Origin: Byssochlamys sp. IMV 00236 | Lineage: Eukaryota; Ascomycota; Eurotiomycetes; Eurotiales; Thermoascaceae | NCBI GenBank assembly: GCA_001931875.2 | Contig: MSJH02000363.1 | Coordinates: 1-31,251, forward strand | DNA length: 31,251 bases | Direction of reading: 5' to 3' | Shown: in pieces, positions 20,241 through 29,994 of the stretch | Position numbering within the stretch: the first letter of the stretch is position 1 | Layout: every line of letters begins with the position of its first letter | Notes under the pieces: model-generated | Seen by the model: only the letters and a program-made list of their open reading frames with translations | Told to the model about the DNA's origin: nothing | Databases searched by the model: none | Program-made: the position numbers and the translations under genes

Positions 20241-21432
20241 ATGTTGTTCATTCTTGTTCTTAAAAAAGAGACTCATCAACATACATCTTCTTTATTATTC
20301 AAGAAATATCACAGTTAATTTAAAGACATCTTAACAATAGATTGAGTTGGGAATGTTGCGTACCTGTAACAGGATAGAAAAAGATGATCAGGTACTCATG
20401 GCATGTCAAATATACATTTTGATTATACCAGAAAGTATCAAAACATTTGCTTTAGTTCAAAAAAACATAAGAACCTTTTTCAAGCTAAAGTATTTCATGA
20501 CAAACACAAGCACCCCACTTTAGCAAGATCAAGATGAAGACAGTTACAAATATTACCAGAAATACCATATACATATCGATAACAATAACGAATTTCCATG
20601 TGTTTATACTCCCTGCGAAAAAAAAAAAAAGCCAATGATGCGAGCGAACAAGAAAATGCTGACTTATTGGAGTGAAAAGATATATATATGTTTAACGAGA
20701 AGAAATCTCGGCTTTGTTGGTTAAAAGAATCTTGCAGGGTTTACGAAAACAACAATAAACGCTCATCCTTTAATTCGACATGTCTTTGAATATTATGTAT
20801 CTGTTTGATGAATGATATTGTTGTTTTAATGAAATAAATCACTAAAAGCAGGCTATCCTTGATGGCTATTCAAAACTCTAGTTAATTAAAGCCGAGCTTT
20901 CGTTCAGGAGTAGAGAAAAACATAAATTGTATTTAAGAAGGCAACTGTTGCCTGCACGAGATTTTTGTTATTATCCCTTTTAGTGTGCCATGAAAAGGCG
21001 CCCTTAAACTTTGAGCAAAAGACCAATAGGTACTGTCGTGGCATATGCAGCCTGAACAATATTCTCAATTTTTAAATTTCGCATTTTAGTTAACATAGTA
21101 TGAATAGATAAATAACCGTATTTTTTTTTTTCCAAACTAGATCAGTTACTATGGTATCATTTTTTCTTAAAAAAAATTCTCGGTTACTATAGAGACAAGT
21201 ATGATCTCACTTTTGAATAGATGACATTCTATCTTTTCTCGACAACGATGACAGAGTGGATGTGGGGTACAGATAACCAATACATTTCTTTGCTGCACAT
21301 GCTACTTCCTTAAATGGTAATATATGATGGCATCAGTAAAAGAACGTGGTTCAACGTTGTACATGATGTCTTTGTAGTCAATGCATTTCCTTTACAGAAA
21401 AGGAAAGAGCTACAATAGAAAGTCATTCGGTA

Positions 21433-22497
21433 TACACCCTTTGCCAATATGATACCACAAGGGAAAAAAAAATAGTGTCGTGCTCTTCAAAAAAAAACAA
21501 TGTCATATGTTTTTAGAAAAAAGTATCATTATTATACATGTATCATGGAAGAAAAGGGGCATGTTATTACGATAATAGATTTATTTATATAAAGAAAGCA
21601 TTCAGCTTATGTCGGTGATATCGATAAAGGTGTAACATGGAAAAAAAGATCAACAAGGACACAGTTACCGCAGCCTTCGATCACAATACAAATGCTAAAT
21701 ACGCTCCATAACATTGTCTTTAATAAATGCCAGATGCTTACCAGTAATTTCAGCGAGTGAATTGAAATCAAATTTAACGTCAAGGATCAAAGAAGAAGAG
21801 GGATTTCCATGCTGCTCCAATTAATGCTCAAGCTAGCGAACAAAAGATGACAATGTATTCCAGCTTCTCGATAGCTTCTACTTTCCTTTTTCATTAGTTT
21901 GGATGTTCTTCAGCACTGCAACCGTTTTGAATGCTGAAAAGGCAGGAGTGGGCAACGAAGCTATCGTTGACATCGTCAAAGATTGTAAGGAACGAAATGC
22001 CAATTTGTCAGCCGAGTTTGTGGATGTACCATGTCCATGACTATACTGTGATATATCGCACTAAATGTTATAATACATATTGCTGTCAGTCTATTTGCAT
22101 CGTTCATCCTTAGAGTATAGATTTATAGTGATCTCATCAAGTACCTATAGGGCAGTACGATAGCGTTCCTCCGTAAATTTAAATCTCCGTTCCATACAGC
22201 CATTGAATGCTATACAAACTTAAAAGGCGTGAATTTTTTTTTTTGAGAAGGGAACATTGCAAGCATGTGTCACTGAAGCTTGCGATCAGATTCTTCAAAG
22301 CCTTTTTTATGGCCTCATTCTGAATCATGTTTAAATGCTTGCTTGAATAAAAAGCTCTCTTTTAAGTATAATTACGTGTATCTTCGTTACATGAGATTAG
22401 CGACAAGTCCGACCGGAGAATTTTAAATGACGACATATTGAAAACCACGACACTTTATTATTTTTTTCCCCTTGTGGCATCATATTGGCAAAAGTGT
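21433..22497. mobile_element. Candidate non-autonomous element with ~60-bp inverted repeats
   Basis: The left arm 21433-21490 (TTTGCCAATATGATACCACA AGGG..., then GTGTCGTG) is the reverse complement of the right arm 22440-22497 (CACGACAC ... CCCCTTGTGGCATCATATTG GCAAAAG) with few mismatches and small gaps in the A/T run. About 950 bp lie between. No transposase is encoded inside. Target-site duplications could not be identified with confidence, so the exact ends are approximate. Confidence 0.55.
21918..22040 (+). pseudogene. Coding-like remnant, unrecognised
   Basis: A 41-codon frame without upstream ATG reads KAGVGNEAIVDIVKDCKERN and ends AEFVDVPCP before TGA at 22038. The composition and codon use look protein-like, but it stands alone. 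It lies inside the inverted-repeat pair. A separate 31-codon minus-strand frame (about 21697-21789, LDVKFDFNSLAEITGKHLAF) is also coding-like. Both may be remnants of one captured or decayed gene; neither is recognised. Confidence 0.3.
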
Positions 22498-23289
22498 AAG
22501 ATGATCATTGGCTGTTTTCGACAAAATAACGTTACAAAAAAAAGGAGAGAAGAAGAAGAAGGGAGTTGTAAAGATCATCTACTCATAGCGGGTCGACATC
22601 GTTTGTAAAGGGAACTAGAGCTTTTATTCCTTTTTGTAAAGAGAGAAGGAAATAGATGACCTCATTCTTCTATCTCTCTTTTCCATCTCTTTCCCTATTT
22701 TTTTTTGCGTGTGTCTTTTCTTACCCTTCCTGGATAAATGTACCTAAAATAAGATCAAGCTATAAAACTCTACCGGACATATTCCAATTTAGGAAAATAT
22801 TCAAAGTTTAAAGTTATTAAATATCCGATTAGTTTCATGTTGTCAAAAAAAAAAAAAATCATCACTCTCCGATTTTATCAAGATATTGAATATATTAACT
22901 CATAGAACTTATTATTGGCTTTAACTCATTCATTGATGTAATGATCCACTGTAAATAGATATGTATTTCATTGAACCGCAGCAGTAATAACAGATAATGA
23001 ATGTACACCTTTTCCCAAGCTTTGTCGCATTTTAAAAATTAATATTCCCCAATTTTGTTCCAGGCCAACGTTGGCATAGCATGGATGCACCTTCCAATTA
23101 AGCGGAAAGAAAAACCTTTTTTTAAAGATACGACAAGCTTTGAGAAAGGATGTACCTTACAAATGCGCCCAATAAGGAATATGATATCATAAAAATGATT
23201 AAAAAAAGTCTATTTATTCCTGTTTACAATGATTACGACCCTTCCATGCGAGTCTCATACCACTAAAGCAAATATAAGTACACCATATA

Positions 23290-25093
23290 TTATAATGTAT
23301 TCAACACTTGCCTGTCATTCCAGTAGACAGTGTCCCTTTGCCAATTCTTTTCATCCAGCTCTAAGCTAAATCTTTCGTAATGTTCTTGTGTCCAAGCATG
23401 AGATGATTTTAAGGCATCTATGTAGTTATCCCAATGCATATCTTTGTCTATATTTTCTGTTGAAATGATGTCATGAAACTTTAATGAGTGGAGTATTGAC
23501 TTGACAAAATCTGGTGATCCTGCATCTTGATGAAATAAAATCCACATGGTGTTTTTATGATAATTTAAGAGATAATTTTCGTGCTACAGCAAAAAAGTTA
23601 AATCTATTTAAAGAAGAAGAAGAAGGGAGGATTACCATCAGCACTTGAACCACGTCTTGTACTTCATGTGATGAACTATAAGCTTGAGCAGCACTGGATC
23701 CCATCTTGATCTTTACAGACACTGAACCTTGCTTGTTGCGTAATGAAGGTTTGATCCATTCACCAAATCCAATTTCTCGGCTCCTTAGTTTTTCATAGGT
23801 GGCGACTTTACCTGTATCAATGTATTCTTTGGCTAATAGTGTCAGTTTAGCTTGATTGAGGATTTCAAACTCTGCTGCATGGAGCATCTTGATGGTTGAC
23901 CAGATATTAATGGGTGATAGTAAAGCAAATGCACCAAACAAAAAGGCAGGCGAGTGTGAAATTGAGATTAATCCAACACCAGAGAGCATACCCAAGAGAT
24001 GAGCAGTAGACATTTGTGCGTCATCTTTGGCAACAATATCACCAATATTACCATTAGGCTATTGTAAAGTTGTCAGCTTATGATCCAAGAAGTAATGTTC
24101 TACTTACAGAGAAATGCTTTGTAAATGTCATATGGCTTGCAATCCAGATACTTTCATGAATCAATTCAAACATGTTTCCCACAGCCGCAAGTGGTAAGAA
24201 TAGCTTTGGGCCGACCACAGATGTACATAGCTGAAGAAAGGATCCAACTGTAGAAAAGATCTCACAGACCTACTAAAGGTGATCAATATACAATCCTGAT
24301 GGAACACTAAGAGACTTACAAATTTCCATGTCTTTGGATGTGAATCAAATGAACTTGCGTACTTTTTGATAAAGAACAGTTTACCAATCTCTCCGAAACC
24401 ATCTTTAAGCACCCTAATTCAATTTACTTTATCTCTTTCATTTATCTCTCATTCAATCGACTTACCACTGAATGGCCACTGCTCCACCTGTAGCTGCTTC
24501 AGTACCTAATCCTAATGATGCCAACATCGCTTGGGAACAAAGCACGCCGATCTATCCCTCTTTCAATTAGTCTCGTTCTTGTTTTACAATTCACTCTTTT
24601 TCTTTCTTACAGCTGATCCAACATATGTCTCTAAAAATAGCCAGGCATGGAATTTTTTATAACAACTGTGAACACTGTCAGGATATCTAGAGCAAAAAAA
24701 GACTTGAGTAAAAAGGAAATAGTCAATCTCTTCTTCTTCTTCTTCTTACCCTACAGGTAAGAACATTTCTGTCAAGTTTTGCTTGACAGCACTGACCACG
24801 CCTAATCCGTTATTCTTTTGTTTACTGGTTGCATAGTAATTGCCTTCTTTTTCTTCAGACGGATGGATCCACTCCCAAGACAACGGTGAAGATGTCACAG
24901 GTGATGCTATTCGACTCTTGGAAGCTGTAGCTGATTTTGTCTTTGCGATGGTTGGTAGGCTAGTGTAGATGCGTTTTCGACCATGTACAAGTTCAGTTAG
25001 AATAGGCTGACCATGATCTGTTGTGTAAAGTCGAATCGGACGAAAGACATGTCGATATGAATGTTTGGGTAGTTGATGAATACACCTGAACAT
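23290..25093 (-). CDS. RUS family protein (DUF647, Root UVB Sensitive / RUSF1-like)
   Basis: Seven exons on the minus strand (25093-24750, 24686-24611, 24551-24466, 24413-24320, 24269-24108, 24058-23636, 23583-23290) give 492 aa with all junctions in frame. The N-terminus (MFRCIHQLPKHSYRHVFRPI) is basic and lacks acidic residues, like a mitochondrial presequence. DUF647 signatures are clear: MFLPVGYPDSV, SQAMLASLGLGTEAATGGAV, WVLKDGFGEIGKLFF, FLPLAAVGNMFELIHE, and GNIGDIVAKDDAQMSTAHLL. Several hydrophobic segments suggest membrane association. In plants RUS1/RUS2 act in UV-B sensing and auxin transport in plastids; the fungal role is unknown. It lies 114 bp downstream of PRI1 on the same strand. 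Confidence 0.88.
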
Positions 25094-25207
25094 AAAGAAA
25101 TAAGATAAAAAAAAAGAAGAGGGGGGGGCTTGAACTTTGATTCGTAGCTGTCACACACACAGACACACACAGACGCTGTAGAAAGACTATGTTTATTATT
25201 ATTATTA

Positions 25208-26967
25208 TTAGAATTCCATACTATCTTCATCTCGCTTTTCTCTTTTTGTTTGCAACATGATTGATTTAGCATATTTGTCAAAGTACTCAATGTAGGGTGC
25301 CAGAGACGTCTTTTTATAATCCGCTACATTTTTATCTGTAGTCGGGTTATTGTTGTATGCATAAATTTCATCATTGAGTGAAGATAATGTAGGCACACTT
25401 AGAGGATCAAAGCGCTCGCAATCTTCTATAGGAATAGGCACACATACTTTCACTATATAATATAAGTAAATGACTCTACATGTATACCAAATACTTACAT
25501 GTCTTGGGATGCACACAGAAGGGACTCTTGAGCAAGTGATTGAGATTGGTAGATACGCCGACATCAAGACGAGGGTAGGTATATTGAAACATTATATCCC
25601 GACCTACATTACTTTTAAATCGCTTCTTATTTTCAATCTTTTCAACCATCTCATTCATGTAATCCCATTTCTCCTGTGCTGTTGATCTTTCAGGATGATC
25701 CAACCACATCTTCTCCGTCTTTTCTTTTGCATGTCCATCAGGAATCATATCTAGCACCTTGCGACATCTTTCCTCTGTATTCAGTATACCCATGTTTTCT
25801 AAAATGAGATGATCAAAGTGTTGACTGATAATATCAAATGATCGTCTAAAGAAGAGGGTGTAAATCATCTATTTCATCACTTTCCTTTGTTCTTACTTGA
25901 GTGATGGATGTAAAACATTCAGCCTGACTCTTCGTGCCTTTTGTGCAGAATCCTAGATCATATGTGAATATGGAAAACCCTCGATCGTGATACATTACCT
26001 TTACGACATTCAAGAAATTGATCACAGCCTTGCGACCTTCGTTCGACAGTTTTCTTGCTCTTTCATCCGATACCCAACAATGGACACCACGTCGGCCTGA
26101 ATAGACCCACATGATGTGTTTGTATCCAAAGTCTTCCTGCAAGGCGGCATGAACTGTCTTGATAGCAACAGTCATGAACTCCCAACATAGATGGCATATA
26201 TCTCCTCCACTATAGAGAGTGTAAATATCTCTTTCCCTCTTTAATCGTTTAACCCCATACCTGCAACAGGTTCTAATGTCATCATAATCTGTCATATCAA
26301 TATCAAGCACAAATTCTTTTTCAACTGGTTTGAATGCTTTTTCGGGGACTGTTTTCTTTAAATTAGGCTACAAGCATATATTAGATGATCATCCCCACAT
26401 ACACAGAAATGTACATACTTTGATAGAATAAATAGCACCAATATCAATCTTGGTTGGTTGAATCCTTTCAATCTCTTTCTTTAGATCATCAATTCCATTA
26501 AATGACTTGTAACGAATATAAATATCAGAAGGTAGCGTAAAGCTGAATTCTCGATGTGTAAAGTTTCTAGTCGGTACTATTATGCGTCTATTAGGTCCAT
26601 ATTTAACACTTGTATATATTCTTACTTGTGTCTTGGTTGAGCCAGTAGAAATAAGGTTTATAAGGAAATAAAGAGCTGTAGAACATACGATATAAAAACA
26701 CTGTATTTTCTGATTCATGTCTAATATGGTTGATTAATGGGTTGTCAAGTATTCATTATTGTATATCCTAACCCTATGAAACTATTATATAGTCCACTGG
26801 TTTGAATATTGACCTTGGCAAATTCATCGTCCATTTCTCCCATCAATTCATCGTCTGAAAATAAGTGATCAACTCCATCAAGTTCTAAAGAAAAAAATGC
26901 TCAACTTCTTTTATCCTTGTATTTTTTTTCTTTATGTTTTACCATTAGTTTCTTTTATTGAAGTCAT
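25208..26967 (-). CDS. PRI1: DNA primase small (catalytic) subunit
   Basis: Nine-exon model (26967-26943, 26884-26773, 26720-26626, 26576-26419, 26367-26261, 26209-25999, 25952-25897, 25845-25499, 25452-25208) gives 451 aa. It makes RNA primers in the polymerase alpha-primase complex. Visible motifs: [34 protein letters not shown] with catalytic Asp152/Asp154, zinc ligands C164 C165 C171 C174 (same spacing as human C121/122/128/131), [17 protein letters not shown], and [12 protein letters not shown]. The first 45 residues are an acidic extension ([15 protein letters not shown]) encoded by a 25-nt first exon and exon 2; intron 2 uses the donor GTTAGG. The start is therefore less certain than the core. 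The C-terminus is Lys/Asp-rich. It shares a 102-bp divergent promoter with the folate gene. Confidence 0.93.
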
Positions 26968-27069
26968 TATTGTTGTCAAAAAAAAAGAGGGGACGTGAAG
27001 GTGTGTAAAGACGCGAGGCGCGCTCTCTTTTTTTTTTTTCTTCCCTTTTTTTTATTAACACAGTCACTA
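26968..27069. promoter_or_regulatory. 102-bp bidirectional promoter, PRI1 / folate synthase
   Basis: The start codons of PRI1 (minus, 26967) and the folylpolyglutamate/dihydrofolate synthase (plus, 27070) are 102 bp apart. The gap contains an A-run (26979-26987), a GGACGTGAAGG segment, the GC-rich ACGCGAGGCGCG (27010-27021) and pyrimidine tracts (27026-27052). ACGCGA resembles the MluI cell-cycle box core (ACGCG) known for replication genes in yeast; that use here is an inference. Confidence 0.6.
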
Positions 27070-28317
27070 ATGGATTTTGGATTGGAGAGGACGAGACGAC
27101 TGTTGGATGCACTTGACAGACCAGATGAACGAATCAAGATTGTTCATGTGGCTGGAACAAATGGTAAAGGTTCTGTCTGTGCTTATGTTGCATCTGTATT
27201 ACGCACATGTGGATATTCTGTTGGTAGATTCAATTCACCTCATCTCATCGAACCACGAGACAGTATCAATGTGAATGGACAGGCTATAAGCCAAATAGAT
27301 TACAATCACGCTGTTGAAACAATCGATAAACTAGACAAGGACGAAAAGATAGGTGCAACATCATTTGAAAGGCTTGTGGCTACCGCCTTTTACCTGTTTG
27401 ATCAACACCATGTCGAGTTTGTCGTGTTGGAAGTAGGGCTCGGTGGACGTTATGATGCGACAAACGCGATTGGTCGAGCTACGATGTGTATCATTACTGC
27501 CATTGGCATGGATCATGCAAATATATTGGGAAATACGATTGAAGAGATTGCATATGCAAAGGCAGGCATCATGAAACCGGGTTGTCCAGTGGTCATTGCA
27601 CCTCAAGATAGTTCTGCTGCTCTGGATACCCTCGAGAACTATGCTCGACAAGTTCAATGTCCGTACAAGTTGGCGATGACTGCGGAATGGATAGGACCAC
27701 AGATGTGCTCTCTCTCTGTGGATAAACAAGAGTACACATACCCCATTCAACTGAACGGAGACTATCAGCGCATGAATTCTGGTACGGCCGTCACCGCACT
27801 GGACTGGCTCCATCAATTAGGCGTCATTCAACTGACAGCAGATCAATTAGCAGCAGGCATGGCCAAGACTCTATGGCCTGGTAGACTAGATTGGATCACG
27901 AGCGCACGGGTGCCAAAATTAAAGATGTTTCATCTTGACAACATTCTCGTGGACGGAGCACATAATCCACCCGCAGCCACTGCCTTGCATCGTCACGTTG
28001 AATCACTTCGAAAGAAACGAGTCATTTGGATTATTGGAGCTACAGCAGGAAAGGACATCAAGGACATGCTTCATCAACTTGTGAAACCAGAAGATGCCTT
28101 ACTAGCTGTTCCCTTCAGTCAGCCAGAAGGTATGCCTTGGATACAGTCTATTGACCCTTCAGAGATAGCAAGCCACGTCAAAGGCGCTTCCAGTTGGTGT
28201 TCACTAGAACAGGCTTTAAAAGAGGCAGGTACCTTACGTCAGCCTGAAGATATCATCGTCCTCTGTGGATCTCTTTATCTTGTTGCCGACTTTTATCGAC
28301 TTTGTGAGTCAATTTGA
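27070..28317 (+). CDS. FOL3: Dihydrofolate synthase / folylpolyglutamate synthase
   Basis: Single exon, 415 aa, about the size of yeast Fol3 (427). The ATG at 27070 begins MDFGLERTRRLLDALDRPDE, the usual N-terminus; the frame extends upstream only as low-complexity sequence. Motifs: P-loop VAGTNGKGSV (about 28-37), NSPHL, RDSINVNG, the VVLEVGLGGRYDATNA Mg/ATP site, GMDHANILGNTIEEIAYAKAGI and LVDGAHNPPA. The enzyme adds glutamate to dihydropteroate or folate. The sequence fits the DHFS/Fol3 branch, but Met7-type FPGS cannot be excluded without a tree. It is unusual here in having no introns while its neighbours have many. Confidence 0.9.
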   Translation: MDFGLERTRRLLDALDRPDERIKIVHVAGTNGKGSVCAYVASVLRTCGYSVGRFNSPHLIEPRDSINVNGQAISQIDYNHAVETIDKLDKDEKIGATSFERLVATAFYLFDQHHVEFVVLEVGLGGRYDATNAIGRATMCIITAIGMDHANILGNTIEEIAYAKAGIMKPGCPVVIAPQDSSAALDTLENYARQVQCPYKLAMTAEWIGPQMCSLSVDKQEYTYPIQLNGDYQRMNSGTAVTALDWLHQLGVIQLTADQLAAGMAKTLWPGRLDWITSARVPKLKMFHLDNILVDGAHNPPAATALHRHVESLRKKRVIWIIGATAGKDIKDMLHQLVKPEDALLAVPFSQPEGMPWIQSIDPSEIASHVKGASSWCSLEQALKEAGTLRQPEDIIVLCGSLYLVADFYRLCESI

Positions 28318-28510
28318 TCTGAGCGAATAAAAATGAAGTTCCTGTTTCTGTTTCTGTTTTAAAAAAAGAGTCCAAATATGGAAATGACTGAAAAAAAGGG
28401 GGAAAAAGCTATTTTTTCCTTGTTTTCCCTTCTATATTTCTTTTTTTTTTTTTGTATACAGTGAAGGTATTTTGACAAGCTTTTAGCTGGGTCACAAATC
28501 TGTCACCCAG
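28318..28510. other. 3' flank of the folate gene
   Basis: Contains GAATAAAAATG 9-19 bases after the stop, a likely poly(A) signal, and T/A homopolymers. The (TTTCTG)n triplet at 28340-28360 is a short simple repeat. Confidence 0.5.
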
Positions 28511-29008
28511 GGGAAACACTACGCATACGCGAAAATACGAGTTTTGCTATTTGCACTGCACACTTGCACTGCATTTTCACAATTAGTGGTGTAAGCAATC
28601 CAACTTGCACAGCAAACAGCACTAGACAAACTACACCCACACGACACTATGTACAAAACTGAAGTATAAGAGAAGCATTTGTCGATGAGTCTGTAATAAT
28701 CTCTTTATTATGCTGAGAGCTCATCATTAAAAACAGCACCATTTTATAAGAAAACAGGTTTGTTGCATGAATTTATCATGGGCCAGTGAGAATTGGGTAT
28801 GACGCATCTAGAAGAATAATGCATTCTGTGATCAGTCTTTTCTTTTGCTTTTCGTTCTTCAAGTAATTTTTTTACAAGATGTAGTTCTTATAAGGTAAAT
28901 GCGATAGATATGCTGTTTTCTATGCAAGCTGAATTGCTTACATCACTAATTGAAAAAATGCAGTGCAAATAGCAAAATCCACATTTTCGTGTATGCGTAG
29001 TATTTCCC
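28511..29008. mobile_element. MITE/foldback element with ~100-bp terminal inverted repeats
   Basis: The left arm 28511-28621 begins GGGAAACACTACGCATACGC; the right arm, read as reverse complement from 29008 to about 28911, begins GGGAAATACTACGCATACAC. Agreement continues through TTTTGCTATTTGCACTGCA, CAATTAGTG(G/A)TGTAAGCAAT and AAAACAGCA. The left arm carries an extra CACTTGCACTGCA-like duplication of its own TTGCACTGCA. The roughly 290-bp centre has no ORF. No clear target-site duplication is visible. The whole is 498 bp, typical of a miniature inverted-repeat element. Confidence 0.78.
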
Positions 29009-29132
29009 GAAAAGACTTAAGAATACACAAGAGAAAACACGTAGACTTTTCCTTTCAAACTTTACATTTATTATTCTCCTCAATGCTAAACAAGAAAACA
29101 CAACTAAAGAAAAAAAAAAAAAAAAAAACAAA

Positions 29133-29534
29133 GAGTTTTATTCTTTACATCCGAGCCTGTCTTATATAGAATGCGCTGACTCCAAGCAATTGGACCGTAA
29201 TGGCATAAATATAGGCTACAAAAGTACATTAGAGAGTCTCATAAAATCAGGTAATCGTGAATGCCGAAAACAAGCAAGGTGTCAAAACGCCATATTTGAA
29301 GTAAGTTTATATGAGAATCGCTTATATTTAGCATATTACCAACATATTTATTATTGCTAGACACGCAATAATTCTGCTTCAGAACTCGGCAAAATGTATA
29401 AGCAGTATTGGGAGTTGAGAGACTCTAAAGCAAAGAAAACTACATCTAGTCGTACAGTCCAACAATCACAGCAGATGGCTACTGAAAATACAATTAACTT
29501 GGCACAAATAGCGTGGGGAAACATCCAAACATAA
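29133..29534 (+). CDS. 3' end of an unrecognised two-exon gene (partial)
   Basis: Open frame from about 29133 (SFISLHPSLSYIECADSKQL) reads to 29300, followed by a 60-bp GT-AG intron (29301-29360, GTAAGT...GCTAG) and a second exon 29361-29534 ending in TAA. Exon 1 has LDRNGINIGYKSTLESLI and ECRKQARCQ; exon 2 has SASELGKMYKQYWELRDSK and a Gln/Asn-rich end. No ATG is visible upstream and the frame runs into a poly-A tract just after the inverted-repeat element, which may have separated it from its 5' part. No family recognised. Confidence 0.4.
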
Positions 29535-29620
29535 ACACAGATTGTAAAAATAGCATTTTATTTTGTTTATACATATTACTTGTTTTAAAGCTCTTTGTAT
29601 TTTTGGGCACTTGGATTGAG

Positions 29621-29773
29621 TTACTCAGAAGCCAGTACATCCACAACACTTTTGAATAACACTGAATCTCCAGAAGTTTCTAAGAATACAGATGATTTAC
29701 CTTCAGCTGGCATCAGATTATCAAAGAGTTCTAACAGTACTGCGTCATCATCTTTATGTTCTGTTGATTCACG
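29621..29773 (-). pseudogene. C-terminal fragment, unrecognised
   Basis: On the minus strand a 50-codon frame preceded by a CAG 3'-splice-like site reads DDDAVLLELFDNLMPAEGKS and ends SVVDVLASE before TAA. The plus strand is also open here (29595-29801) but Ser/Thr-biased, as expected for a shadow. No upstream exon could be joined, so it is a fragment at best. It converges on the gene ending at 29534. Confidence 0.3.
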
Positions 29774-29894
29774 CTGCCGTATTTACCCTATAAATACTTA
29801 ATCTTGTCGTATGAGATTACTCTAAATCTATACTCTAAGAATGAATAATACAAAGATACTGACAACAATACACGTTATTAACATACATAACGCG

Positions 29895-29960
29895 ACATGC
29901 CCAACTATCATTGGCCATAACTAAATCGGTTCCTTAATAATTCTGTTTTCATATAAAATA
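29895..29960 (+). repeat. Promoter-like block, copy R
   Basis: Related to 20187-20240 (shared CATGCCC, CATTGxCCATAAxTAAAT and a TCATATAAAA TATA-like end). Here it directly precedes the nuclease-like gene 29995-31171 and so is probably its promoter. Confidence 0.6.
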
Positions 29961-29994
29961 ACGCTGTTTGTAATATTGGGTTCTCACTCTCGTC

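Larger units (their letters stand above)
19774..23289. other. 3.5-kb gene-poor region with repeats and decayed sequence
   Basis: No intact gene is visible. It contains a promoter-like block shared with the right end of the window (20187-20240), a pair of inverted repeats at 21433-21490 and 22440-22497, one short coding-like remnant (21918-22040), and pyrimidine tracts (22660-22715). The rest is AT-rich with many homopolymers. It resembles a graveyard of small non-autonomous elements. Confidence 0.5.

Noticed and set aside
25145..25210. CRISPR-like or satellite array from CACACA and ATT repeats
   Set aside because: These are short microsatellites in the 3' flank of PRI1 with no repeat-spacer structure; the genome is eukaryotic.
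27361..27816. 151-codon minus-strand frame inside the folate gene
   Set aside because: Exactly antisense to conserved FolC motifs; no own motifs.
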